The notes below the pieces were generated by a model. The model was not told the DNA's origin and searched no databases. It saw only the letters and a program-made list of their open reading frames with translations. The position numbers and the translations under genes are program-made. A stretch of DNA of 22,927 nucleotides from Lenisia limosa (Eukaryota > Breviatea), in assembly GCA_001655205.1 (NCBI GenBank), contig LPNZ01003166.1:1-22927 (forward strand). Reading direction: 5' to 3'. Of the stretch, positions 1 through 12,815 are shown piece after piece. Position 1 is the stretch's first letter. Every line of letters begins with the position of its first letter.

Positions 1-1589
1 GACAATATTGTTTTAGATAGTAAGGTAGAACAAAGTAATTTCTGCTATTCCTAGAAAATAAGAACAGGAAGAGTATATCTGTATCCGCTCTTTATTAATG
101 TGTTAAAAGGCAACATCCATCCTTTTTGGCCAATGGACCAACTCACCTCCGGTCTGAGCAGTGGCACCATGGGCAATAAGCGGGAGATAGATCTGAGACA
201 GCAAAGCATCGAGGGCCGCGAGAGGGGGGAGAGAGGCAACACCGTGATCGAATGCCGCCGACATGATGGCGATGGCTGAATGGTGATTAGGGCTTCTCTA
301 CGGTCCCAAAAAGTCGGGTTAAATATAGATATTTTCGAGGATATATTGGGAAATTCAGTTCTTTTTGGGACCGAAGGGAAGCCATAATGGTGATACTCGA
401 AACAATGCTCGGATATCATACAAGGTCCAACTTACCGTCATCGTGAACCGAAATGGTGATGGGGTCCGAATGCTGCCTCACGAAGTAGATGAGAGGGGTG
501 TCTACCTCGTCTGGAAGCTCCGCAAAGGTCTGAACCGTAAAAAGGGTTTAAACGATTCAAATAAGAACCAAATGACACCCATTTCGGTACAAACTTCCTT
601 GATAAATATTACCAGATAATTACCCTCTAACCATATGAACGGTGAGGACTTCTCTTTCAACAGTCCGGTATTTGGGTGAAGGAGGCCGAACTGGCTCAGG
701 AGTGCTGGGCTCCTAAAGTCGTAAAACGATGCAAATACCTTCATTTTCAATATTTATACATAAGCAGAATTAATCGTCTATACATAAGCAGCCTCCAAGA
801 ATTAACGTCTGCCCCAAAACACATCACATATCAATCACCTGGTTTTCACTCCCAGCGCATACCTCGTCTTCTTCATCGCCATTGCCATCCTCTGATTCAT
901 CAAGATTCTCTTCTCCTTCTAAATAGTTAAAACGATGCATATCAAGCTGCAAAAACGACGACAATTTTAGATCCCAGGTTGCAAAACCGATGAACAAAAG
1001 CCCGCTGTGATAAGAAATCTATCTCGCCACGCACCAGCATCCTCGGTACCCGAGGGTGACCCCGGGGGCGTGGGCTCTGGTACTGGCTCGGGTTCAACTG
1101 AAGTGTGAGCAGAAAGAATGCTATCATCAAGGTTATTATCTCTGTACAGAAACTCTATTCTCCTCAAAACATCCACAATAAATCCAACATAAACAATACA
1201 AAAGAGGCAAGACAGAAGGAAGGGAACTCTGAAAATTACAAACCAGGAAACCACAAATGCTCACGACCAAAATTCCCAAAAACAAAACCACAGCAACCTC
1301 CAAGGCATCCCGCACTGAAAGCCAACCCGTTGGTATTCAGCAAACATCCCCAGTTTGTATGCTCACTCTGTTCAAGGAAGGGCTGCATTTCGGGGACTGT
1401 GAAGAACTGTACTGCAGAGTAGTCCAGGGTTGCGTCAAAGAAGGAAATGAGCACATCTGAGACAGGGACTGTATCTTTTTCAATGCTAGGCCGCTTCAGG
1501 CAGTCGAAGAAGGCATTACTCTCGACGCCAAGGCCCAAGCAAACTTCGGACTGGATCCATTGCACTCTTGGGTCGTGCAATTCATCCAT
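1..1589 (-). CDS. Dynein heavy chain, N-terminal part (partial, runs off left edge)
   Basis: This is the 5' end of a dynein heavy chain, the motor subunit of ciliary or cytoplasmic dynein. Exons on the minus strand: 1589-1367, 1154-1035, 918-863, 712-632, 529-436 and 275-147; all phases join and all introns are GT-AG. The first exon starts MDELHDPRVQWIQ, like the short N-terminal helix of many heavy chains. It is followed by FFDATLDYSAVQFF, an acidic and Pro-rich linker, LIYFVRQHSDPITISVHDD and LDALLSQIYLPLIAHG. The strand-rich 'YFVR' segment followed by the 'YLPLL'-like helix is the usual order in the heavy-chain tail (DHC_N1) start. About 220 residues are visible. The motor domain would lie beyond base 1, so the isoform is not determinable. 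The next exon was not found in 1-146. The intron at 435-276 holds a foldback transposon. The recognition rests on short motifs and the overall order, so confidence is moderate. Confidence 0.6.
288..385. mobile_element. Foldback MITE copy 1 (9-bp target duplication, Mutator-like)
   Basis: This is a 98-bp element inside a dynein heavy chain intron. Its ends form an inverted repeat: GGGCTTCTCTACGGTCCC from 290, against the complement of GGGACCGAAGGGAAGCC ending at 383, each continued by AAAAAG or CTTTTT. It is flanked by a perfect direct repeat AATGGTGAT at 279-287 and 386-394. The centre (GTTAAATAT, TTTCGAGGAT) matches the second copy at 4371-4461. A 9-bp duplication with inverted ends is typical of Mutator-like elements. 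No coding capacity is present, so it is non-autonomous. Removing the element and one target copy leaves an intron of about 53 nt. Confidence 0.75.
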
Positions 1590-1845
1590 AATGAATTAAA
1601 ATTCAATAAACTGCAAGATTGGGGACTTTAGGGGTTTACTGCATCACAAACAAAACAATAAATCTAACAAACCGATAAGCAGGTATTAATAAAACAAACT
1701 AATATATACAGCAGAGCGTCGCTGTTAATGGGCTTTTTAGGTTGAGCAAAAAAAAAACCCAAACTAAAACCACGCAAAAGTTGCGCAGCGCGTATACTTT
1801 GAAGCCACTTTTTAAAATACAAGCCTTTTTCCAACAGATATAATC
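1590..1845. promoter_or_regulatory. Divergent intergenic region, dynein heavy chain / lysyl-tRNA synthetase
   Basis: These 256 bp separate two start codons that face away from each other, so both promoters must lie here or inside the 5' parts of the genes. The region is AT-rich with A-runs (around 1749-1758) and a short GC-rich stretch around 1784-1793. No TATA box or initiator can be assigned with confidence. Confidence 0.45.
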
Positions 1846-6003
<4,158 letters not shown>

Positions 6004-6389
6004 GTAAGCATGCGTCTTTGATACTCCGGCCATCCTGTTAAAGAACTGTTTTAACCCCATAAATTTTCAATTCGGGATTAATACCTTTACTCCAACATTC
6101 TTGATTGAAATTTCCTTCATTTTACCCCCCCCCCCCNNNNNNNNNNNNNNNNNNNNNNNNNNNNNNNNNNNNNNNNNNNNNNNNNNNNNNNNNNNNNNNN
6201 NNNNNNNNNNNNNNNNNNNNNNNNNNNNNNNNNNNNNNNNNNNNNNNNNNNNNNNNNNNNNNNNNNNNNNNNNNNNNNNNNNNNNNNNNNNNNNNNNNNN
6301 NNNNNNNNNNNNNNNNNNNNNNNNNNNNNNNNNNNNNNNNNNNNNNNNNNNNNNNNNNNNNNNNNNNNNNNNNNNNNNNNNNNNNNNNN
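6004..6389. other. 3' end of synthetase, C12 tract and assembly gap (N 6137-6389)
   Basis: After the donor at 6004 nothing recognisable as the last synthetase exon is seen up to the C-tract at 6125-6136. The 253-base N-run then hides the C-terminus of the synthetase and probably the 3' end of the convergent ankyrin gene. Confidence 0.7.
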
Positions 6390-7893
6390 TACCAAGATGC
6401 AAAGTGCAACCAACCTTTTCTGAAATCATTTTTGCTATATCCTGGCGCCCGGCCTGAATTTGAACATCATTGGCAGTTTTCCCCTATCGTGTTACAACAA
6501 GAATTGAGGCCAAACCGGATTCCCTAACCAGCACCCACTTTGTTATCCACCAGGTTAGAATGAACTCCCGAGGCCAAAAGAGTCTTCGCCACTAAATGAT
6601 CAGAATCTCTGGTCGATAAGAATATTAACGGGATGTTTCATACCTCAAGGAATTGGAAATCAAAGGTCGGGAAATTGTAAAAATATGATATGATATTACT
6701 ATGATAGGCCTCATTGAGAAAAGTGGAAGAAATCACGTCACTTGCTGAAATGATATTGGGCAGACTTGCATCTGACTTGTGTGGCGAAAAGATGTCCAAC
6801 CCACCATCAGGACACGTCACGATGTGAAGGCAAGTCTGGCCACACTTATCCTGTATGTCCGCATCAGCACCATGCACAATGAGGGATAAGGCCTTGGTTG
6901 AGAGGCAGAACCGAGAGGCGACGTGAAGAGCGGTCTGTCCCTAAAAATGGTCAAACAGTCTATCGAATGACAGGGTACATGTCTCGGCCCAATAAAACGC
7001 TTTTCGGTGCCTTGTAAAAATTGCATAACAACGCTCTCAAAGCGCTTTAAGAAAAGCACTTTGTGCTGTGAAAGCGCTTTTCCCTGAAAATCACTTTAAA
7101 GCACTTTGTGTTGCGAAAGCGCGTTTTCCTGAAAAGCACTTCACAAAGTCCAGTTGAACAATGAATAGAGGCGTGTGGGGGGGGGGGGNNNNNNNNNNNN
7201 NNNNNNNNNNNNNNNNNNNNNNNNNNNNNNNNNNNNNNNNNNNNNNNNNNNNNNNNNNNNNNNNNNNNNNNNNNNNNNNNNNNNGATGTTAAGAAGCCTT
7301 TCAGAGGCACAGAGGTGAACCAACGTATTACCCTACATCAAGGTAAGGTATCATCTTCGGACTTTTCAATACACCTTAATAATATTATTGACATGGACTG
7401 AAGGAAAACACGTGCTCTGTCCACCCCAGGTCAGCTCACCTTGGAGTCCCGGGCGCGAGCATTTGCCCCCCTGTCCATGAGCAGCAGCACCACCTCCTCA
7501 TTGTTGTAACGGGAAGCGTCAAGAAGAGGCGTGGCCCCCTAAGTATTAACGGGAAGCGTCAAGAAGAGGCGTGGCCCCGTAAGTATTGGGTGAAGAGTGT
7601 GGAATATATGGACCAAAAAAGACTTGTCCTTGATGGAGTTACAAGACAATGTTCACTTATCCCTCACTGATCTCTGTCTGTCATCATGCCTCAATCCAAG
7701 GTCCAAAAGATACTTTGCCACTTCTGGCGTCTTTGCCACGTGGAGACTCGTTTGGCGCTATAACTGTCATAATTTCTCCTGAGACTGTACCCACAATGTC
7801 GTTTCTTGATTTGATATTAGCGCCGTGTTCATGAAGAGCTTTAAGCATGTCCATGTTTCCTGATGCTGCTGCCTTGAAAAAGAGCGTTTCTCC
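6390..7893 (-). CDS. Ankyrin-repeat protein (partial; both ends unresolved)
   Basis: Minus-strand exons: 7893-7795, 7538-7440, 7332 into the gap at 7284, 6940-6805, 6744-6700, 6591-6539 and 6483-6415 or further. The visible phases join. The first two exons are exactly 99 nt, one 33-residue ankyrin repeat each: GETLFFKAAASGNMDMLKAL...HGANIKSRN and GATPLLDASRYNNEEVV...RGANARARDSK. Next come GNTLVHLCASERLLNI (cut by the gap), then GQTALHVAS...GADADIQDK, CGQTCLHIV, AKTLLASGVHSNLVDNK and GKTANDVQIQAGRQDIAKMI. The G-x-T-x-L-H and G-A-(D/N) signatures are classic ankyrin. Ankyrin repeats bind protein partners; no enzymatic domain is seen. The start codon was not located: no upstream exon with compatible phase was convincing between 7894 and 8303. 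The 3' end lies in the gap at 6137-6389. The exon 6744-6700 is the least certain. Confidence 0.8.
7053..7142. repeat. 45-bp tandem duplication in an ankyrin-gene intron
   Basis: Units AAAGCACTTTGTGCTGTGAA... (7053-7097) and AAAGCACTTTGTGTTGCGAA... (7098-7142) align without gaps and have few differences. The region also contains internally complementary AAGCGCTTT / AAAGCACTTT words that could form hairpins. Confidence 0.85.
7189..7284. other. Assembly gap (96 N) after a G12 tract
   Basis: The N-run follows a G-tract at 7177-7188. It truncates an ankyrin exon that begins at 7332 on the minus strand. Confidence 0.95.
7507..7586 (-). repeat. 40-bp tandem duplication spanning an intron-exon junction
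   Basis: Units 7507-7546 and 7547-7586 are identical except at 7539 (C) versus 7579 (G). On the minus strand both carry the start of the second ankyrin exon (GGGGCCACGCC...) with its upstream intron. The single difference is the last base of the splice acceptor: TTAG in the unit used (G at 7539) and TTAC in the upstream unit. Splicing into the upstream copy would read 10 codons and then a TAA stop. Confidence 0.9.
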
Positions 7894-8303
7894 CTAGAAA
7901 ATCAAAAGTTCCTTATGTAGAACTTGGTGAATTTAACAGCAACTCTCAATTCCATCACATTGTTAATAATAAGCATCATAATAGTCATTTATACAATCAG
8001 ATTTCCAAGGGTTGCACAAAGTCGTCAATTTCATTTTGTTAATAGGTGCTACTATTGAATTAGAGAGAAATGTGAAATAACAAATCGGTTCTATCAGGCA
8101 GAAGCAATCCACACCATCACGCGCTAATAAGAGATTGTGGATATGGAATAACTTATAATTGTAGAAGTGAGAAAAAAAAGGCATTATCTGGCCAAAGCCG
8201 CCCACACGCTTAAACGAGAGATAATATGATGTACATAGTATATACTATACCGTACTATGTTAAAAAATTACAAAGATAAACCCCCTGTGAAGTTCTACGA
8301 TTG
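7894..8303. other. Region between coiled-coil gene stop and first ankyrin exon
   Basis: No coding exon is supported here. It should hold the 3' untranslated region of the upstream minus-strand coiled-coil gene and the promoter, first exon and first intron of the ankyrin gene. An imperfect palindrome (ACATAGTA at 8233-8240, TACTATGT at 8253-8260) sits between the genes. A candidate ATG at 8034 opens a 23-codon frame, but none of its donors joins the ankyrin exon in phase. Confidence 0.4.
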
Positions 8304-11300
8304 CTATCCAACACCCACATTTACATCAGGGTTGTTGACGCTACCATATGCAGCCTCCCAACGGTCCAGATTCTGCGGATTTGGCTCAAAGTCTTGGTCC
8401 TGCAAATATGGTGAAATGTAATAATGAATACTTTGGCATACAGGTCACACTCCATTTACATCAATAAGTATGCTGTTGCTCTTCTCATTACAGGAGTACC
8501 GAAAACTAATTATTTTACTACCTGAAAATTCTTTCATAGAAACTGGAGGTCTGTTACCATTTACCCAACTAGGGGTGAGAAATTATGGTAGATTATTCAC
8601 CTTTCTTAGGGGTGAGAAAACAAAGTAAACATGTATAGTTGGATAGAACAAGCCCTCATAACAACACACCTGTCCTGCTCGCGAGTGTAGAAAGGCCATT
8701 GTCTGAGGAATAATAAATATTGCTTTTATTAACCAAACTGGAATATGAAACAATATAATCATCTCTCCTACAGCACCCTACCGCAAACACCACCGCTGGC
8801 ATTACATCTAAACAGGTGAATAAACCTGCATTTGGGAAGAAGAAAAAAAACATACTCCAACTTCAACAACCCTCCTTACATAAGAGAATGAATTCGGAAT
8901 CAATAACAACACCCATGACAGAGAGCATGATGTGGAGGGGGGGGGGGNNNNNNNNNNNNNNNNNNNNNNNNNNNNNNNNNNNNNNNNNNNNNNNNNNNNN
9001 NNNNNNNNNNNNNNNNNNNNNNNNNNNNNNNNNNNNNNNNNNNNNNNNNNNNNNNNNNNNNNNNNNNNNNNNNNNNNNNNNNNNNNNNNNNNNNNNNNNN
9101 NNNNNNNNNNNCAGCAATGTGCGGAGAACGTGTTCTTTGCAATCACATCCAGGAGGCAGGAGATCCAAGTCGCTTGTTTGAGCATTTGACAAAACACGTT
9201 CAAACAGTAACATGGACAATAAATACTAATGATACACTAAACCTCAAAATACAGTTTTACCATTGCCTGGACCGCTCCAGATCGGAAAGAGCCGTGTAGC
9301 CTGCAAGACGAATCTTCAGCCTCTTGTTCTCATCCTAATAACGTCAACACTACCCTAAAATAGACCACCAAAGGTGTGAATTAACACATGAAAAACCTAC
9401 GTGCATGCGGGACATTTCAGGGTTGAACTGTGACTGGCTGTTGATGTCCTGTTGGGACTTTTGCTGATCCAACAAACGATCAAGCCGACTCTGCAACCCA
9501 GAAATAACCTAAAAGATGAAATAGCATCCACATTGAAGAGAAAAAACCCTCCTCACGTCCTTGTTCTGCGTCACGGAGTCCTCAAGGTCATGGTTGCGCC
9601 GCCGGAGGTCATCGTAAATCGTATCATTTTGGCTAGCACCAGGACCTGAAAAGGAAAATAAATATCGCCCTTTCGCAAAACCAACCTCGTGAGCTTTTCA
9701 TTTCCTCCTGAGCAATGTTTTGCGATAATGTGAACGCCTGTCGCTCATTTTGAATGGTCAGATCGTGGATATTGTCAGCTGCTCGGTCAGGATGGGTGAA
9801 ATATGGACAAGTTGTTCCAAGTCTTCGTTTGAAGAATAATCAGCACATAGTAGTTTGATGTGATATTCAATTCCATACCAAGTGCTGCATTCTCAGCTTT
9901 GAGCCTTTCAACCAGAGCAAAAACTGGCTGCGTGTCCTCTAAGATATGTCTCAGACGTAAAATTTCTGCTTCCGCACTCTTAATGATTACGCTTGTTTCA
10001 ATTTCAAGAAAGAGGTAAACGGCAGGTTGTGGGTCACCTTCAGCTCGCCCTTGAGAGTGGCAGCCTCGAGTTTGGCATTCTCTGCCGACTGCTGGCTTCG
10101 GCCAAGTTCCACGGCCAATTCTCGGAGCTATGTGGTGAGCATCGGTTGTATTTGACTTTCAAAGCATCAACTTCCATCAATCCGGTCATCTTTATTCTAA
10201 TACCTCGGTTTGAAGGGGAACTGAAGGTGGAGGAGGTTGCTGACTGCGTGCACCGGGTAGAGATGTCTGTGTTATTAGATTGGGTAGAGATGTCTGTGTT
10301 ATCATAAAGAGCCAGAAAAGCTATCTGGCAGTTGAGAGACTCACCAAAGAATCCGCACCCTGCCTTTCGCGCAAATGGGCAATTTCACCTTCCAGTTCTT
10401 CAATCTGAAGTGTCACACTTGCTCAGCAGTGACTGGGCATACCTTAATCCGCATTCGACGGTTCTCAATTCGGCTCTGTTCAAGGTCAATGGCAAGAATG
10501 CCGCCGGACTGCAGGGGTGCATCAACTGCCTAGAGGTGTGAGGAACTGCCATCTGGCCGTTGTCTTGATATGGATGGCGGTGGAATCTTTTGTTCCGCAT
10601 CCACTAGCGTATATGATCATATATTATGCATATATCCCATTATCAAATCAAAATAATGAACAAAGATAGCAAAAGGGTTCATCTCGATCAGAGTTTCATC
10701 AATTATGACATAAGTGGATATGAAATGTTATATCACTACTAGGAAATTAAAGCACACATGTGAAAATGAACCAGAAAAATTAGATAAGTACCTGGGAGGT
10801 AGGAGGAGAAGGAGCAGCTTGTAATTCCTCGATTTCAGCCTTCTTTGATTCAATTTCGGCAGTCACTTCTTCAAGTCTTGCCTCCAGTGATATCTGGAAT
10901 CCGTCAAGAACATCAAATAGAACGAAAACACCAACTACAATATCTTCCTCATTTAAAAAGGACAAATAATCGTAAACCACATTTGGTCACCTTTTCATCT
11001 TTCAAAGCATTATTTTGCTCTTCTATCTCCAAGAGGCTCTGTCTGTTCTCCAGTAGATCAGCCATTGTGCGATCAACCTGAGAAGTCATTGAAATAGAAC
11101 AAAGAAACAACATTGTTAGCACTGTTAATTTATCAACATCCATGTATTGAAACAGTCCATCAGCCACCCCACATTCTCCTGTAAGTCAGTGATTGTGGTC
11201 TTTTGCTCGTCAATAGTTGCTCGCTTCTCTTCTTCAGATTGCTACGTGACATTAGTATCATTGGAATTAAAACACCATACAATATCGACACCCAAGCTGA

Positions 11301-12628
11301 ACAGCTTACTTTTAACTGGTCATTTTCAACCTCGATATCTTCAGCATACTTCTGTACCTGGACAGCATTATTTACAAGAAGTAACTCCTATGTAACGCAA
11401 AATGCCGAATCCACACCTCGTCAAGGTCAGCCTCCAAAACTACAGCAAGATGCTCATCCAACTCGGGGTCTTTTTCCATCTGAACTGTAACCAGGTGCGC
11501 TTCGACAATCATTTGTATAGATAAAGAGCAAGTGAAAAAAATGAAGCCTGTATGGTGGAATATTATAAATCTCATTCATTCACCCACCGTCTGTCTTCAT
11601 TCACCTACCGTCTGTCTTCTTGACTCAAGAGTGGGGTTTGACTTAAAGAACTCATTCAGCATTTCGTACTGCCAATGTGATTGGATAGAAAAGACATCAT
11701 CAAAAAGGGTATTCTGCAAAAATCTCTCCTTAAAACAACATTAACATCATCGTTGTTAACAAAATATTTCCACATTAGCCCTGCATACGACAAACTGGAC
11801 TTGGGCCCTCCACGTGTTAGCGGGAATGACATAAACCTCAGTCTCATCATCTTCCGCTTCCATTTGCCGTCTTGTTTTCAGTTCTTCCAACGCGCCTTGT
11901 ACCTGAAACGTCACGCTTCATCTTAATATATGAACCAAGCATTTCAAATGACGATAAAGGGATTTGAAGGATTGACCATTACTCTCATCCATCCATAATA
12001 GGGCTATTACAACATTTTGATTCCACATACTTGATGGTCGAGTTTGAGGATGAGGTTTTGCAGCGAACATGTCACATCTCGTTCTTGCTAAAATTTGATA
12101 TCGGTCAGATTGGGAATCCTGACAAATAAGATAAAATATCCATTGTAATGAATCCAAATATCATCCAACCTTCAAAAGATCAGTGAGCTCTTTGGAACCG
12201 GATTGAAGAGCCTCAAAGTCATCCTTCTTCACTTTTTTCTGTCGGGAGGGATTGGATTAGTTATGAACAAAATATTGGGTATTAGAAGGAAACAATCACA
12301 CTCTCATTGTTCCAATAACCTTGTCAGCAAAGACTTCTTTTGGTGTACTCAAGCTAATTGGAGTGGCAAGCAAAGGCGTGTAACGAGCCGTTGGGACTTG
12401 GATAGCTATTGGATCGCCGCCTGACGGTTGGGGCTCTGATTGGGAAAAAGTCGCCTCTACATCGGAGCTTGCCCCTTGATTATCATTCTCCTCATTATCC
12501 TCATCGTTTACTTGAGGCTCGGTCTCTGGAAGGCCTTTCTTTTGCCTCTTTTTTCTTTCTTTCTCCTCCTTCTTCAGCCTTTCCTTTTCTTCCTTTTCCT
12601 TTTTCTTTTGCTCTTTATCTGCCCCCAT
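8304..12628 (-). CDS. Long coiled-coil protein, unknown family
   Basis: Minus-strand exons: 12628-12320, 12238-12170, 12087-12031, 11902-11837, 11479-11417, 11357-11310, 11241-11173, 11077-10991, 10893-10792, 10529-10443, 10404-10345, 10239-10204, 10127-10038, 9978-9879, 9778-9686, 9645-9557, 9508-9401 and 9334-9261. One or more exons are unresolved around the gap at 8948-9111, followed by 8702-8670 and 8399-8304 (stop TAG at 8306-8304). About 525 residues are visible. Residues 5-32 are an almost pure Lys/Glu/Arg helix, then an acidic Ser/Pro/Gln-rich low-complexity segment to about 100. From about 104 there are many short coiled-coil exons (for example ARLEEVTAEIESKKAEIEEL and RLRHILEDTQ), broken by a Pro-rich exon (QPPPPSVPLQTE). 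The C-terminus is not coiled coil (NPQNLDRWEAAYG...). Exons 1-13 are nearly all phase 0. No catalytic or membrane segment is seen. A structural or scaffold role is inferred; no family is recognised. Confidence 0.75.
8948..9111. other. Assembly gap (164 N) after a G11 tract
   Basis: The N-run follows a G-tract at about 8937-8947 and interrupts the minus-strand coiled-coil gene. The exon ending at 9261 leaves a split codon (TG), so at least one exon is hidden in or near the gap. Confidence 0.95.
10255..10308. repeat. 27-bp intronic tandem duplication
   Basis: GGGTAGAGATGTCTGTGTTA occurs at 10255 and 10282, in the minus-strand coiled-coil gene's intron between exons 10404-10345 and 10239-10204. 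Confidence 0.85.
11577..11618. repeat. 21-bp intronic tandem duplication
   Basis: CATTCACC(C/T)ACCGTCTGTC occurs at 11577-11597 and 11598-11618 in a long intron of the minus-strand coiled-coil gene. Read on the minus strand, each unit carries ACAG-ACG-GT(A/G)GGT, a miniature acceptor-donor pair. No exon is proposed. Confidence 0.8.
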
Positions 12629-12815
12629 TTTGACCGAAAAAAGGCCACAAAAATCGTTTTGCCTGATTTTTGTGAATTCATTGGTCGCCGTACTTTAAGT
12701 TTCAGCCAATTTCGTCCTTTCGGTGCTCTCATTTGCAGTAAACGCTAAAAGAATAACACACTAAATGTATAATTGCTAGTTGGTACACATAGGTTGCTCA
12801 TTTTTTGTTTAGAAA
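12629..12815. promoter_or_regulatory. Head-to-head promoter region of two coiled-coil genes
   Basis: These 187 bp separate the ATG at 12628 (minus) from the ATG at 12816 (plus). The two genes must share or abut promoters here. The sequence is AT-rich, with T-runs just upstream of the plus-strand start. No defined core promoter motif can be named. Confidence 0.5.

Noticed and set aside
785-817. Possible small dynein exon (TLILGGCL)
   Set aside because: Its phases do not fit neighbouring exons, whereas exons 918-863 and 712-632 join directly at phase 0.
6067-6527. Several open frames crossing the N-run
   Set aside because: They are open only because N's translate as unknown residues; the flanks are not coding in those frames apart from the minus-strand ankyrin exon.
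8740-8824. Possible exon LFTCLDVMPA before the penultimate exon of the minus-strand coiled-coil gene
   Set aside because: It has acceptable splice signals and phase, but nothing confirms it and the preceding exon is lost in the gap.
12090-12118. Upstream acceptor in the minus-strand coiled-coil gene (exon starting at DSQSDRYQ)
   Set aside because: The acceptor at 12088 gives a clean 57-nt phase-0 exon with coiled-coil character; the upstream one would run past the donor at 12030 only in another frame.
12409-12748. Plus-strand Leu/Phe-rich frames opposite the start of the coiled-coil gene
   Set aside because: They are the antisense of the Lys/Glu-rich exon 12628-12320; runs of AAG/GAA give Leu/Phe/Ser on the other strand.
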